64,000 bases of DNA, from positions 186,001 to 250,000 of the forward strand of contig NZ_JBAJNO010000003.1 of the NCBI RefSeq assembly GCF_036880985.1, read 5' to 3'. Numbering within the stretch: the stretch's first letter is position 1; the number at the start of each line of letters is the position of its first letter. Below are positions 46,749 to 55,854 of the stretch, in pieces. This stretch comes from Limibacter armeniacum. Lineage in GTDB: Bacteria > Bacteroidota > Bacteroidia > Cytophagales > Flammeovirgaceae. Both the position numbers and the translations under genes were made by a program. Under the pieces are notes generated by a model. The model had not been told where the DNA came from and searched no databases. It saw only the letters and a list, made by a program, of their open reading frames with translations.

Positions 46749-47909
46749 ATGTCAAAATTACAAAATCCTCTCGAAAAAATCCTCGAAAGAACCAAATACG
46801 AGGATCACCTGCATAGAGCACAAGATCGTTTTGCATGGAAGCCATTTGCTATCAGGTTTGCATCACTCAGAAAAATTGCATCATTGAGTAAGTATCTACT
46901 ACCATTACTCTCCATTGCGACGGCAACTACTTTTCTTTGGACACTACTTGCTACTTCCCTTCCAATATGGCTGGCAATACCTTTGGCACTTCTAATGCTC
47001 ACAGGTTGGGAAACAGCGAAAGCCCAATTGGTACGTATCAGTTCAGAAATGTACTATGGAGGCAGACAAGCTGGTATTGCTTTACTTGTAGTTACATTGT
47101 TTTTTTCAGTTGGAAGTGTAGTGATGAGTATGGAAGGAGCCAAACAGCTTTACAATCTAAGTAACTCATCATTCCAAGAGCTTCAAAAAAGTCACCTGAA
47201 AAGTGTCGATTCTCTTCAAAGTTACTATACTTCAGAAATCCAATCTCTAAAAGAGGAGAAAAAGCAATTCTACCAAAACAATACAGTTTATTTAGGAAAA
47301 GGAAAATATGCGCTAAACCATAAAGTCGCAAAAGCATATGCTGACTATGACAATAGGATTTCCTATCTCCAAAAATTGATGCATACCAAGCAAGGGCAAT
47401 TACAGGATCAATTTAAAGAGCAAAAGTATTTACTCTCTCAAGGTCATCAGTTTAATAGTTTGATATTTGCGGCTGTCGCATGTCTGGTTGATTTACTTAT
47501 TTTACTGACAGGTTGGTTTATTATTTATTTTGACTTTCAGGTGTTGCACGAGCAGCAACTTATTTATAAGTATCAGGCAGTCTCTCCAAACGATCAGCTA
47601 AAGCAATACGCCACGCTCCCATCCACTGTCTCTGACTGGCAATTGGAAACCACTACTTCAGCGAATACTTCATCCGTTAGCCACAAAGAAGAAAGTAATG
47701 CTAGTATTGGATTTAAATTTAATGGTAAAGATGAACCACAAAAAGAAGACAAAGCCGCTTCCCCAAAAATTAAAGTTTCTCCAAGAACAGACTTGGATGG
47801 CCTAATTGGAGCTGTCAGGTCTGGCATTAGAGATTATCGATACTTAATGAAAATTTTTCATGCCAATGTAAAAACTGTTACAGAAGTCATTAACACATAT
47901 GGACAGTAA
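46749..47909 (+). CDS. Membrane protein with long coiled coil, unknown function
   Basis: 386 residues. Predicted membrane helices at about 48-68, 70-86 and 107-128, then a coiled-coil/helical segment (about 140-230), a fourth helix (236-262), a polar low-complexity linker (285-345) and a short conserved-looking basic C-terminal domain (347-386, LIGAVRSGIRDYRYLMKIFH). With both soluble ends outside the helices, the termini probably share the cytoplasm. No family recognised. Lies between iteron-like sites and the palindrome array of the partition region, divergent from an HTH gene. A membrane anchor for the replicon is an attractive but unproven idea. Confidence 0.75.
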   Translation: MSKLQNPLEKILERTKYEDHLHRAQDRFAWKPFAIRFASLRKIASLSKYLLPLLSIATATTFLWTLLATSLPIWLAIPLALLMLTGWETAKAQLVRISSEMYYGGRQAGIALLVVTLFFSVGSVVMSMEGAKQLYNLSNSSFQELQKSHLKSVDSLQSYYTSEIQSLKEEKKQFYQNNTVYLGKGKYALNHKVAKAYADYDNRISYLQKLMHTKQGQLQDQFKEQKYLLSQGHQFNSLIFAAVACLVDLLILLTGWFIIYFDFQVLHEQQLIYKYQAVSPNDQLKQYATLPSTVSDWQLETTTSANTSSVSHKEESNASIGFKFNGKDEPQKEDKAASPKIKVSPRTDLDGLIGAVRSGIRDYRYLMKIFHANVKTVTEVINTYGQ

Positions 47910-47948
47910 TCGTAAATCCACGCTCTTATTACTTTTTCATCAACAACC

Positions 47949-49321
47949 ATGGTATCAGAATGACACCATGGTTTCTTTTTTGTGATAATGGTATCAATTT
48001 GATACCATGACTTCATATCACTCAATATAAGACGGTAAACCAATTGTAGAAAGTGACAGACCTTTATACTTATTCGAGCAATTTCGATTTTATAGCTTGG
48101 TATCATTTTGATACCATACAATGAAACCTTGATTCAAAAAACTACTAACGCATGGTATCAATTTGAAACCATGACCTATCAACATCTTAATAGATATACA
48201 ATTGATTTAGCTACTAGTATTAAGACCCTCAAAAAATTATTGATAAGATAAATCGTAGAATTATTTTTTAACCAACTACTTCAGGTCTCCTACCCTATTC
48301 AGAATACCTCCCACTTTTCTCTTGATCAAATTTTCAATACTGAATAATTGGTTCATTCTTCAATCAAAAATTGATTTAGCATCTGTTATTAGAATAGGCA
48401 TGTAAAAAGAGTTATCCAAAATGATATTATATGTAAAAGAATATCATGGTATCAATTTGAAACCATGACTTCATATCACTCAATATAAGACGGTAAACCA
48501 ATTGTAGAAAGTGACAGACCTTTATACTTATTCGAGCAATTTCGATCTTATAGCTTGGTATCATTTTGATACCATACAATGAAACCTTGTTTCAAAAAAA
48601 ATACTAACCTATGGTATCATTTTGACACCATGACCTATCAACAACAGAATAGAAATACAATTGATTTAGCTACTTGTATTAAGGCTCTCAAAAAATTATT
48701 GATAAGATTGGCTGTAGAATTATTTTAGAGCGAACTATTACAAGTATAAAAACTACATCGAGTATTCAATCCAGATATTTCCCATTTTTCTCTTGATCAA
48801 ATTTTCAATGTTTAAAATTTGGTTAATTCTTCAATCAAAAATCTATTTAGCTTCTGTTATTGGGATAGTCATGCAAATAGATTCAATCCTAAATTACATT
48901 TAATAACACCATGGTATCAAAATGAAACCATGGGAATCATTACCTCATATTGTCTTCTCTTGACAAAGAATAGAAAATATCAGTAGAAATTATAGATGTA
49001 AAATAGAGTATTGAAACTTGGTGTCATTTTGATACCAAGACTTCTTAATTGTAGCTTTTCATTATGCTATCTTAAGAATAGTATATATTCTATTGGCAAT
49101 TGAAATTGCATTAGGATAAAACTGGATATCATCAGTCACTACATTACTGAATTGGTAATAGCATTAAGATATTTATCTGAAGGTTAGATGAAAATTAAAC
49201 TTGATGAAAGGAATTCATAATATGTTTATGATATAGCCCATGAAGAATAATTTAGAAATAACTTCATTAAAGACTTTAATACAAATATGCTAGTTTAGGT
49301 ATGGTATCAAATTGATACCAT
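47949..49321. repeat. Array of ten 21-bp palindromes (centromere candidate)
   Basis: Sites of form WTGGTRTCA-N3-TGAYACCAW start at 47949, 47988, 48097, 48152, 48446, 48555, 48611, 48911, 49018 and 49301. Copies at 47988 and 49301 are perfect palindromes; others differ by one or two positions, mostly in the right arm (TGAAACCAT, TGACACCAT). Spacing is irregular, which is unlike CRISPR. No ORF covers the region. Position next to parA/parB suggests ParB binding sites. Confidence 0.75.
47988..48880. repeat. Direct duplication of about 430 bp inside the palindrome array
   Basis: The segment at about 47988-48410 recurs at about 48446-48880. Long runs are identical, e.g. from 48009 and from 48467 for over 100 bases with one or two changes; later parts are more diverged. 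The duplication carries three palindromes with it. Confidence 0.7.
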
Positions 49322-49472
49322 GATCAACTTATACATAACATTTATTTATTTTGGATAAAAAAGCCTAAAGAGAATTAGCAAAGAAGGAAGTATTTAAAAC
49401 TAGATTTTTCTCAATAAACTAAAATTAGCTACATGTTATATTTTGGATTAGTTACCCTCTTTATAGGTACCA

Positions 49473-49910
49473 TTGGATTATTGTCTACAATTAGTCACTG
49501 CTTTCTATAGCAGAAGGTCAGAATACTGGACTTATACCAGAAATAGCTTTGCTATTACAATCACGATTACATTAATACTTACCCTAATCCAGGAAAATAT
49601 TTTATATCCACCTAATCCAAAAATTGACCAACTGATATTGTCAGCATATAGAGAAGCTCCATTTGGAGGATACTGGTTAGGTCTTTATACTGACTTAACT
49701 TGGGAATTAGGTAATACATCTAGAGAAATTTCTGCAAAAGGTATCTATGCAGTAAATAATGATACCTTGGAATTGACAACAGTAAAAGGGAGTTATTTTA
49801 ATGGAGATACAATTAACACCTTTATTTTTGAAGGTAAACATCTTATCGAAGTAAAGAATACTGGAATAAAAGGGCTAGAAATCGAGTTAAATAAGCTACG
49901 TAAAAAATGA
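49473..49910 (+). CDS. Small membrane-anchored protein, possibly frameshifted at its start
   Basis: 145 residues: one membrane helix (about 26-42, NSFAITITITLILTLI), then a soluble beta-rich domain (DLTWELGNTSREISAKGIYAVNN ... INTFIFEGKHLIEVKN). No family recognised. Upstream in another frame, an ATG at 49433 opens a hydrophobic stretch (MLYFGLVTLFIGTIGLLSTI) that stops at 49510, just inside this gene. Joined, the two would make a two-helix protein, so a single-base shift near 49500 is possible. Base composition is low in GC like the surrounding array. Confidence 0.5.
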   Translation: MDYCLQLVTAFYSRRSEYWTYTRNSFAITITITLILTLIQENILYPPNPKIDQLILSAYREAPFGGYWLGLYTDLTWELGNTSREISAKGIYAVNNDTLELTTVKGSYFNGDTINTFIFEGKHLIEVKNTGIKGLEIELNKLRKK

Positions 49911-50453
49911 GCTTATATCTCAAATAGCCAAAACCTCGCTTTTATTTAGCTAGTAAAACTTCTAAACAATAGTATATAATATCACTAAGTACTTAACTAC
50001 ATTTTTCTATTACAGTAGTATTTAAGTGAACTATGGATTATATCTCCCTTTCAGGGCTAAAAAAATGTCCTCTCCTTTACAATGGGATAAATCCCATCGC
50101 TGATATATTTTGTCCCTTCAGTACATATACCCTGAAGGGGCTTTATACAATAGAAATGGGATTCATCTCATTGACATGATATATGCAATATCCTGCCCTA
50201 AAAAGACGAAATAAGAGCTATTTTAATCCATAACTCACGTTATTTACTAAGTCATAGGTAAGTTTAAAACTTCTCTAAAACAAGCTTCAATTACCCAAAA
50301 ATAGCCTTCCCAATATAAAAAATAAGGTTTAGTAATATTTTAGTACGAAATATGATTTTTTGTCTATGATTCTTGACAATTGTGCCTCATTTTATCTTAT
50401 ATTGCATACAACAAAAGTTATTTTGTCGATTTTTTCAGACATAAACAAAACTA
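49911..50453. other. Region between the small membrane gene and parA
   Basis: 543 AT-rich bases. Contains the second copy of the dispersed palindromic repeat (50082-50119) and, 28 bases before parA, the inverted repeat ACAAAAGTTATTTTGT (50411-50426), a candidate autoregulatory site. No gene seen. Confidence 0.5.
50082..50119. repeat. Dispersed palindromic repeat, copy 2
   Basis: Agrees with 30210-30247 at 37 of 38 positions, but the second hairpin (GTCCCTTCAGTAC) is degraded here. Confidence 0.65.
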
Positions 50454-51446
50454 GTGATGACAAACACTGATGTTATTAATTTTTTAAAGCGCAATCCGTC
50501 TTTATCTATTTCCGGATTGGAAAAAGAGGCTGAAATTCCTGCCTCTACCTTATCAAAAGTTATGTCTGGCTCTAGGGTACTCAATGACGAGCATCTTGGA
50601 AGACTGGAACCAATTCTTAAACGATATGGCTATCACGAAACTATGGGAGCAAAAGTAATCAGCATTGTAAACAACAAAGGTGGCGTTGCCAAAACCACTA
50701 CCTGTTCAAACCTTGGAAGGGCATTACACCTAGAAGGATATAAAGTTTTGATGTGTGACCTAGACCAACAGGGTAACCTGTCTCAAACTTATGGTATAGA
50801 TGCTCCTGAAGATGAACTTTACCAAAGTCTTTCTTTTGCCATCAATGCGCCTCTCCATAACTGTATTATGGAAATATTTGAAGGATTGGATATTTGTCCC
50901 TCTTCAATCGCATTGGGACAGGCTGCTCTTGACCTTCAGAATAACCAACTGACAGGTTATAAACGAATGGCTAAAGTATTGGAGCAAGTTAAGAATGAGT
51001 ATGACTTCATCTTGATTGACTGTCCACCTTCACTAGACATCCTGACAGGTACTGCGCTCGTTGCGTCTGATTCAGTTATTCTTCCTGTACAACCAGAAGA
51101 GCATGCCGTAAAAGGTTTACGCAATGTATTTAACCTGATTGAGCAAATGAAAGACCTTAACAGCCGTATTCAGGTTGACGGGATTCTTTACACATTGGTA
51201 AATCCAAATACCACTTTGCATAAGAGCTATATGGAAGCTATTAAGGAAGGTATGCCGCATGTAAGGTCATTTGAGGCAATGATCAGAAGGAGCATTTCCA
51301 TCCCTGAAGCAACAGCTACCCATCAGAGTATCTTTGATTATGACAAAAACTCTAATGGCTCAAAGGATTATAAAGCCTTCGCTCAGGAATTGCTTGGTAA
51401 AGTAAAAAAGAAGAAAGACAAGAAAGAAAAAGTAGCAAATGGCTAA
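50454..51446 (+). CDS. parA: ParA-type partition ATPase with N-terminal HTH
   Basis: 330 residues from GTG at 50454 (ATG follows at 50457). N-terminal HTH-like region (about 5-60, SISGLEKEAEIPASTLSKVMSG), then a deviant Walker A motif KGGVAKTT (75-82), Walker A'-like LMCDLDQQGNLS and Walker B DFILIDCPPSLD. The HTH plus ATPase layout is that of type Ia partition proteins, which also repress their own operon. It segregates the replicon by forming nucleoid-bound ATP-dependent gradients with ParB. Its last eight bases overlap parB, so the pair is co-translated. Confidence 0.93.
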   Translation: MMTNTDVINFLKRNPSLSISGLEKEAEIPASTLSKVMSGSRVLNDEHLGRLEPILKRYGYHETMGAKVISIVNNKGGVAKTTTCSNLGRALHLEGYKVLMCDLDQQGNLSQTYGIDAPEDELYQSLSFAINAPLHNCIMEIFEGLDICPSSIALGQAALDLQNNQLTGYKRMAKVLEQVKNEYDFILIDCPPSLDILTGTALVASDSVILPVQPEEHAVKGLRNVFNLIEQMKDLNSRIQVDGILYTLVNPNTTLHKSYMEAIKEGMPHVRSFEAMIRRSISIPEATATHQSIFDYDKNSNGSKDYKAFAQELLGKVKKKKDKKEKVANG

Positions 51447-52344
51447 GAAAAAATTCAATACATCAAACCTTGTATCAGAAGTAGGATCAGCGGCATCCAA
51501 TATCACAGGAAAGTTTTCTCCTTCACCAAGTGTACCAACAGGTGACAGAATTGAGAAAGCCGTAAGGGACAATATCAAAATATTGCCCGAATTGGAGTTC
51601 TTTATCCGTAAACTGGGAGAATCTGAGTACAACCTGCTAAAAGAAGATATCAGTAAAAACGGCTGTAAGGAATCCATTAAACTATGGAGACGTGAGGATG
51701 ACTTTGTGATTGTAGATGGTCATCACCGCTATCAGATCTGCCAGGAGCTTGGTATTGATTTCAAGACAGAGTCATTGGATTTTGCATCAATCGAGGATGT
51801 GAAAATCTTTATGGCAAAGTTACAGTTAGGCAGAAGAAACCTAACTCCCCAAGAATCAAGCTACCTGAGAGGTATGCAATACGGTTTGTCTCGTAAAACA
51901 GCTGGAGGTATTCAAGAAGATAGTGGACAGGGTAGAACCCGAACATTACTGGCTCAGGAGTATGGAGTGAGTGAAGCCACTATTATGAGAGATTACAAAC
52001 TTTATAGAGGGTTGGAAAAAGTAGGGGAAGCAATCAAGCAAGACTACTTGAGCGGTGATTCCTTCCTTAGAAAAATGCATATCGAATACATTGCAGTTGA
52101 GGAACTGTTGGATGTACAAAGGTTTATTTATTTCATCGAAAGGGGTGGAAGTCTTGAGGAGTATAAAGCCCAATCGCAACACGGAACTCAACAAATTCAA
52201 ACTGCACCTAACGGGTCAAAAAGCAAACCTAGCTATTTTGAGGCTTTTGCGAGTAAATTTGATAAGGAGTTAAAGGTCGCTGATACTGAAAGAAAGCAAG
52301 AAATGAAGCATATGCTACAGAGAATGCTCGAAAAGATTGGCTAA
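51439..52344 (+). CDS. parB: ParB-family partition protein
   Basis: 301 residues. A basic N-terminal tail (1-35) probably contacts ParA. The ParB/Srx-like domain (about 45-145) has FVIVDGHHRYQICQELG where chromosomal ParB has GERRxRA, so CTP use is uncertain. An HTH region follows (about 170-205, LAQEYGVSEATIMRDYKLYRG), then a charged C-terminal tail (270-301) for dimerisation. Overlaps parA by eight bases. The ten palindromes at 47.9-49.3 kb are the most likely binding sites. Confidence 0.88.
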   Translation: MAKKKFNTSNLVSEVGSAASNITGKFSPSPSVPTGDRIEKAVRDNIKILPELEFFIRKLGESEYNLLKEDISKNGCKESIKLWRREDDFVIVDGHHRYQICQELGIDFKTESLDFASIEDVKIFMAKLQLGRRNLTPQESSYLRGMQYGLSRKTAGGIQEDSGQGRTRTLLAQEYGVSEATIMRDYKLYRGLEKVGEAIKQDYLSGDSFLRKMHIEYIAVEELLDVQRFIYFIERGGSLEEYKAQSQHGTQQIQTAPNGSKSKPSYFEAFASKFDKELKVADTERKQEMKHMLQRMLEKIG

Positions 52345-53133
52345 TAGAACCCAAAAAGATGAATATAGGCTTAGAAAAACACTCAAAAGGATGAACTTCA
52401 TGTATCTTTTTCATCCTTTTGAGTGCAATAAGCCTTTTTTTATATCCTATTGGGGTGTTCAAATAGTACCAAACAGTCTCAACTAATAAGAAATTTCGAC
52501 TTAATTGGTGTAAATATATCTTTTAAGGTATAATTCTAAGATCACTTTAACCTTTAAATACACCAAAAAGGATGTTATTACACCGAGTTAGATGAATCTG
52601 GATAGTATAATTGTTCATCAATTTGATTTAGGGGCTTTAATTTTTAGAAAAAGAAAAATATTGAAAAAAGAATTCATCCCAATCGGAACAGTTTATACCT
52701 ATAATTATAGAGTTTGTAATTACTTTATAGTATTTATTATTTATGTAAGCCATTTCATCATGATTTACAGGTAGTTAAGGGGCTTAAATGTACCGAAATA
52801 GATGAATCACAGCACCCTGTTAGATGAATATCTACACCCATTCAGATGATGGTATTACACTTAAAAGGATGAATATCTACACCCATTCAGATGAAAAAAT
52901 GCACCAAAAAAGTCGAATATTATTTTAATGTTCCAAAAAAGATGAACTTATTGCACTCAAAAGGATGAATAATTACGGCTCAGGTATCACTAGATGAGAA
53001 TTGATAAAAAAATACCAGCTTAAATAAATAACCTATTTTCATCCTTTTCGGTGGTTTTTACTATTAACCAAACTTTTTACTATCCTTTTGGGAGCTTTTC
53101 AAGAGCTGAAAGCTTCAGGAACCAAAGACATCC
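52345..53133. repeat. Origin region with iteron array
   Basis: Consensus about RCACYNAAAAGGATGAA. Direct copies start at 52351, 52560, 52578, 52791, 52812, 52834, 52857, 52879, 52901, 52931 and 52953; inverted copies lie at 52410-52425, 53037-53053 and 53079-53095. From 52791 to 52953 spacing is 21-23 bp apart from one 30-bp step, that is two helical turns. AT-rich sequence surrounds the array and the initiator gene follows directly. Typical of an iteron-controlled replication origin. Confidence 0.88.
52380..52436 (+). terminator. Terminator after parB built from two inverted iterons
   Basis: CACTCAAAAGGATGAA (52380-52395) and its exact complement (52410-52425) are followed by a T-run at 52434-52441. 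It can end the parAB transcript, and each arm is also a Rep iteron. Confidence 0.7.
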
Positions 53134-54285
53134 ATGAAATTCATCAAAAGAAAAAAGCTAATCAGGAAATCGAATAAACTGATTAACGCCAAAGAGAATA
53201 CACCACTAACAGCCCTTGAAAGAAAGCTCATGCTATATTCAATTGCTGAAGTAGACAGTGACGGTAAAGTAATATTTCGGATTCAGGATTTATATGGTAC
53301 AAGTAAGCTCAACACGAGCCATTACCGTAACGTCAGAAAAGCTGTAGAAAACCTCCTCAATGTAAAGGTGATTGTAGAGGAAGGAGATGTCTCGGATGAG
53401 GATTGGAGCATTAAGGGGATGAACGTGTTTGATGTGATAGAGGCAAGTAGGGCAGGAGGCAGGATTGCGGCAAAATTTACTCAGTCAATGATGCCTCACA
53501 TCATAAACCTGAAAAGAAACTATACCACTTACCTTTATGATTCCGTTTCCTTGTTTCGTTCAGATTTTAGTATCAGGATTTATGAGTTGTTGATGCAAGG
53601 AATCGATAGGTATGGTAAGAGGGAGTTTGATGTGGAGGACTTGAAGCATAAGCTTAGCCTTAATAACCTGAAAACATATCAGAACTTTAATCAACTACGG
53701 ACTAAAGTATTGGATAAAGCCTGTAATGAGATAACAGAGAAATCTGACATCAATGTCTCTTGGGAAATATCCAAAAAGGTGGGCAAGAAAGTGACAGCCA
53801 TTACTTTCTTTATGAAGAGAAAGGAGAAAGAAGGTGATGGAGAGCAGCTGAATGTACTCAAAGACAGTGGCAATGATAAGCAGCTTGATGCGCTAATGGC
53901 ATTGGGTTTCTCAGAAGAGCAGGTTAGGCTTATTCTCAATATGAAGAAAAGCCCAAGTTCAGGACCAAGAGAGGAACCTATTGAAGAAGCTGAAGTAGTG
54001 GACGAAGCTGATACCCAGGCAGGAGGACAACAGTCTTTATTTGGTGAAACAAAGGCTGCCGATGGAGAGTTGGAAGCCAAGCAAAAACGCCTTGTCAGCA
54101 GGTTGAAGCAGTTAGGCTTGGAGAGCCCTCTTATCAAGAAGACCTTGGAAACGACGGGAGCTTCTAAAGAATCAGGAATTTGGAAGATTCTTTATGACCT
54201 TAATATTGCGATGAAGGACAATACTGTCAAAAACCCCAAAGCTTACCTTGAAAAGGTATTATTTCAGCAATATGGCATCAAATAA
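53134..54285 (+). CDS. rep: Replication initiator, Rep_3 (RepB/RepE) family
   Basis: 383 residues. Two winged-helix parts (about 1-220) carry the Rep_3 hallmarks LINAKENTPLTALERKLMLY at the start and FRSDFSIRIYELLMQGIDRYGKREFDVEDLKHKL in the centre (cited in two parts: FRSDFSIRIYELL, then the KREFDVEDLK segment). A polar, acidic linker (about 265-310) leads to a helical C-terminal domain (315-383). It binds the iterons upstream to open the origin and recruit helicase. The inverted iterons at 53037-53095, just before its start, suggest autorepression. Confidence 0.93.
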   Translation: MKFIKRKKLIRKSNKLINAKENTPLTALERKLMLYSIAEVDSDGKVIFRIQDLYGTSKLNTSHYRNVRKAVENLLNVKVIVEEGDVSDEDWSIKGMNVFDVIEASRAGGRIAAKFTQSMMPHIINLKRNYTTYLYDSVSLFRSDFSIRIYELLMQGIDRYGKREFDVEDLKHKLSLNNLKTYQNFNQLRTKVLDKACNEITEKSDINVSWEISKKVGKKVTAITFFMKRKEKEGDGEQLNVLKDSGNDKQLDALMALGFSEEQVRLILNMKKSPSSGPREEPIEEAEVVDEADTQAGGQQSLFGETKAADGELEAKQKRLVSRLKQLGLESPLIKKTLETTGASKESGIWKILYDLNIAMKDNTVKNPKAYLEKVLFQQYGIK

Positions 54286-54396
54286 AAAGCATTATATTTC
54301 CATATATTATGAATGCTAAATAAAAAGGGGTTTTAAAAAATATTTATTATTAAATTGTGAACCTACAAGAGACTACCATATGATGGCTTTTCAATT

Positions 54397-55665
54397 GTGA
54401 AAGAAGCTAACAAAGCATTTCTCAAGAACATGGAAAAAGAGAGTACAGGAAAAGTATCGATAAAAAAGAGAATAAGGAAAAGCCAGATATTGAGCATCCT
54501 GAGAGATCGTGAAACCCTTTCACCTTCAGAAGTTGCGGGCTATACAGAGTTTACCTTACCAATGTCATCCAGCCTGATGAAAGAGCTGATGGCTGAGGAT
54601 ATGTTGCTACTGGTTGAAGACAGGGCTTCTACAAAGATAGGCCGTCCGCCAACCTCATATGCGCTAAACCCCGATGGAGGCTATTTTTTGGGTGTTAAAG
54701 TGGGTTTGAGAAAAACCCGACTGATTCTTTTGAATCTCAGGGAAGAGGAAGTCTATTTTCACGCTTCAGATACCGCAGGTTTAAATGATTCTGTCTCTTT
54801 TTTGGATCAGTTATGCGATAAGATCAATTACGCATTGGCTGAGTCAGGCATTGACAGGAAGAAGTTACTGGGCTTGGGCTTGGCTGTTCCTGGACTGGTA
54901 AACCGCCAAACAGGACATTCTATTACCTATTTTTCAGACCTTGAACTCAGTTTGAAAAAATATATGGAAATGAAGCTAGGGGTAAAGGTAGAGGTTACAA
55001 ATGATGTGAATGCCGTTACACTAGGTGAGAAACACTTTGGTGCAGCCAAGGACCTTCAGAACGTAGCCTGTATCAACCTTGACTGGGGTATCGGTATGGG
55101 ACTCATCATAGGAGGGGAGCTTTACGAAGGTAAGTCAGGTCTTGCTGGTGAGTTGGGACATATCAAGGTAGAAGAAAACGGAGATATTTGTACTTGCGGC
55201 AAGATAGGCTGTCTGGAAACGATTGCATCAGGTAAGGCAATGCTCAAACAGTTAAAACAGGCTGTAGAGAATGGTCAGGCGACCAATATTGTCAAGATGG
55301 TTGAAAACGGAGATATTGAGAATGCTAGGCTTAATTCGCTGATTCAGTCTGTACAGACAGGAGATCACCTGACCTTGCAACTTATGGAGGATGCTGGAGC
55401 CAAAATTGGTAAAAGTATAGGTATCCTGATCAATCTCTTGAACCTTGAGTGTATCATTCTGGGAGGAAAGCTGAGCCAAGCCGGAGACTCAATCCTGTAC
55501 CCAGTGCGTTCAGCAGCAATCCGTAACTCATTGATTGAGTTGTATAACGACAGTAAAATCATCTGCTCTGACATCAGACGAAAAGCAGGTTGTTTGGGGG
55601 CTTCTACGCTTATATCCAGAAGTGTTTTCAATGCTGTGGAGGATGTAGCAGCTTATTATGTATAG
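54397..55665 (+). CDS. ROK-family sugar-responsive regulator (NagC/XylR type)
   Basis: 422 residues from GTG at 54397; an ATG at 54430 is an alternative start. Winged HTH (about 20-85, RKSQILSILRDRETLSPSEVA), then the ROK sugar-kinase-like domain with VKVEVTNDVNAVTLGEK, GLAGELGHIKV and the zinc motif CTCGKIGCLE. HTH plus ROK means a repressor or activator responding to a sugar, here perhaps an amino sugar since a hexosamine-kinase-like gene follows. Terminated by a hairpin at 55699, so it is separate from the next operon. Confidence 0.9.
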   Translation: MKEANKAFLKNMEKESTGKVSIKKRIRKSQILSILRDRETLSPSEVAGYTEFTLPMSSSLMKELMAEDMLLLVEDRASTKIGRPPTSYALNPDGGYFLGVKVGLRKTRLILLNLREEEVYFHASDTAGLNDSVSFLDQLCDKINYALAESGIDRKKLLGLGLAVPGLVNRQTGHSITYFSDLELSLKKYMEMKLGVKVEVTNDVNAVTLGEKHFGAAKDLQNVACINLDWGIGMGLIIGGELYEGKSGLAGELGHIKVEENGDICTCGKIGCLETIASGKAMLKQLKQAVENGQATNIVKMVENGDIENARLNSLIQSVQTGDHLTLQLMEDAGAKIGKSIGILINLLNLECIILGGKLSQAGDSILYPVRSAAIRNSLIELYNDSKIICSDIRRKAGCLGASTLISRSVFNAVEDVAAYYV

Positions 55666-55698
55666 TTCCTGAAAAGGATTTTATAAAGTATCACCAAG

Positions 55699-55743
55699 CA
55701 GGTTGGTATAAGGCTGAAAGCCATTGTACTAACCTGTTTTTTT
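55699..55743 (+). terminator. Terminator of the ROK gene
   Basis: CAGGTTGGTA (55699-55708) and TACTAACCTG (55727-55736) pair with one mismatch; a nested GGCT/AGCC stem lies in the loop and seven T follow. Confidence 0.8.
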
Positions 55744-55854
55744 ATGCCCTTTGGTGAATTTATATAAAATATATTACCATTATCTTTTAAATAATTAATA
55801 AAAATTATTTAATTGTCAGTAATTAGTTTTTAAAATATATAAATAGGCGATCGG

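Noticed and set aside
47949-49321. CRISPR array
   Set aside because: The repeats are 21-bp palindromes at irregular distances (39 to about 300 bp), part of the spacing is itself duplicated, and no cas gene is nearby.
52592-52774. 60-codon plus-strand ORF in the origin
   Set aside because: Lies between iterons, very AT-rich, product lacks a pattern; better explained as non-coding origin DNA.
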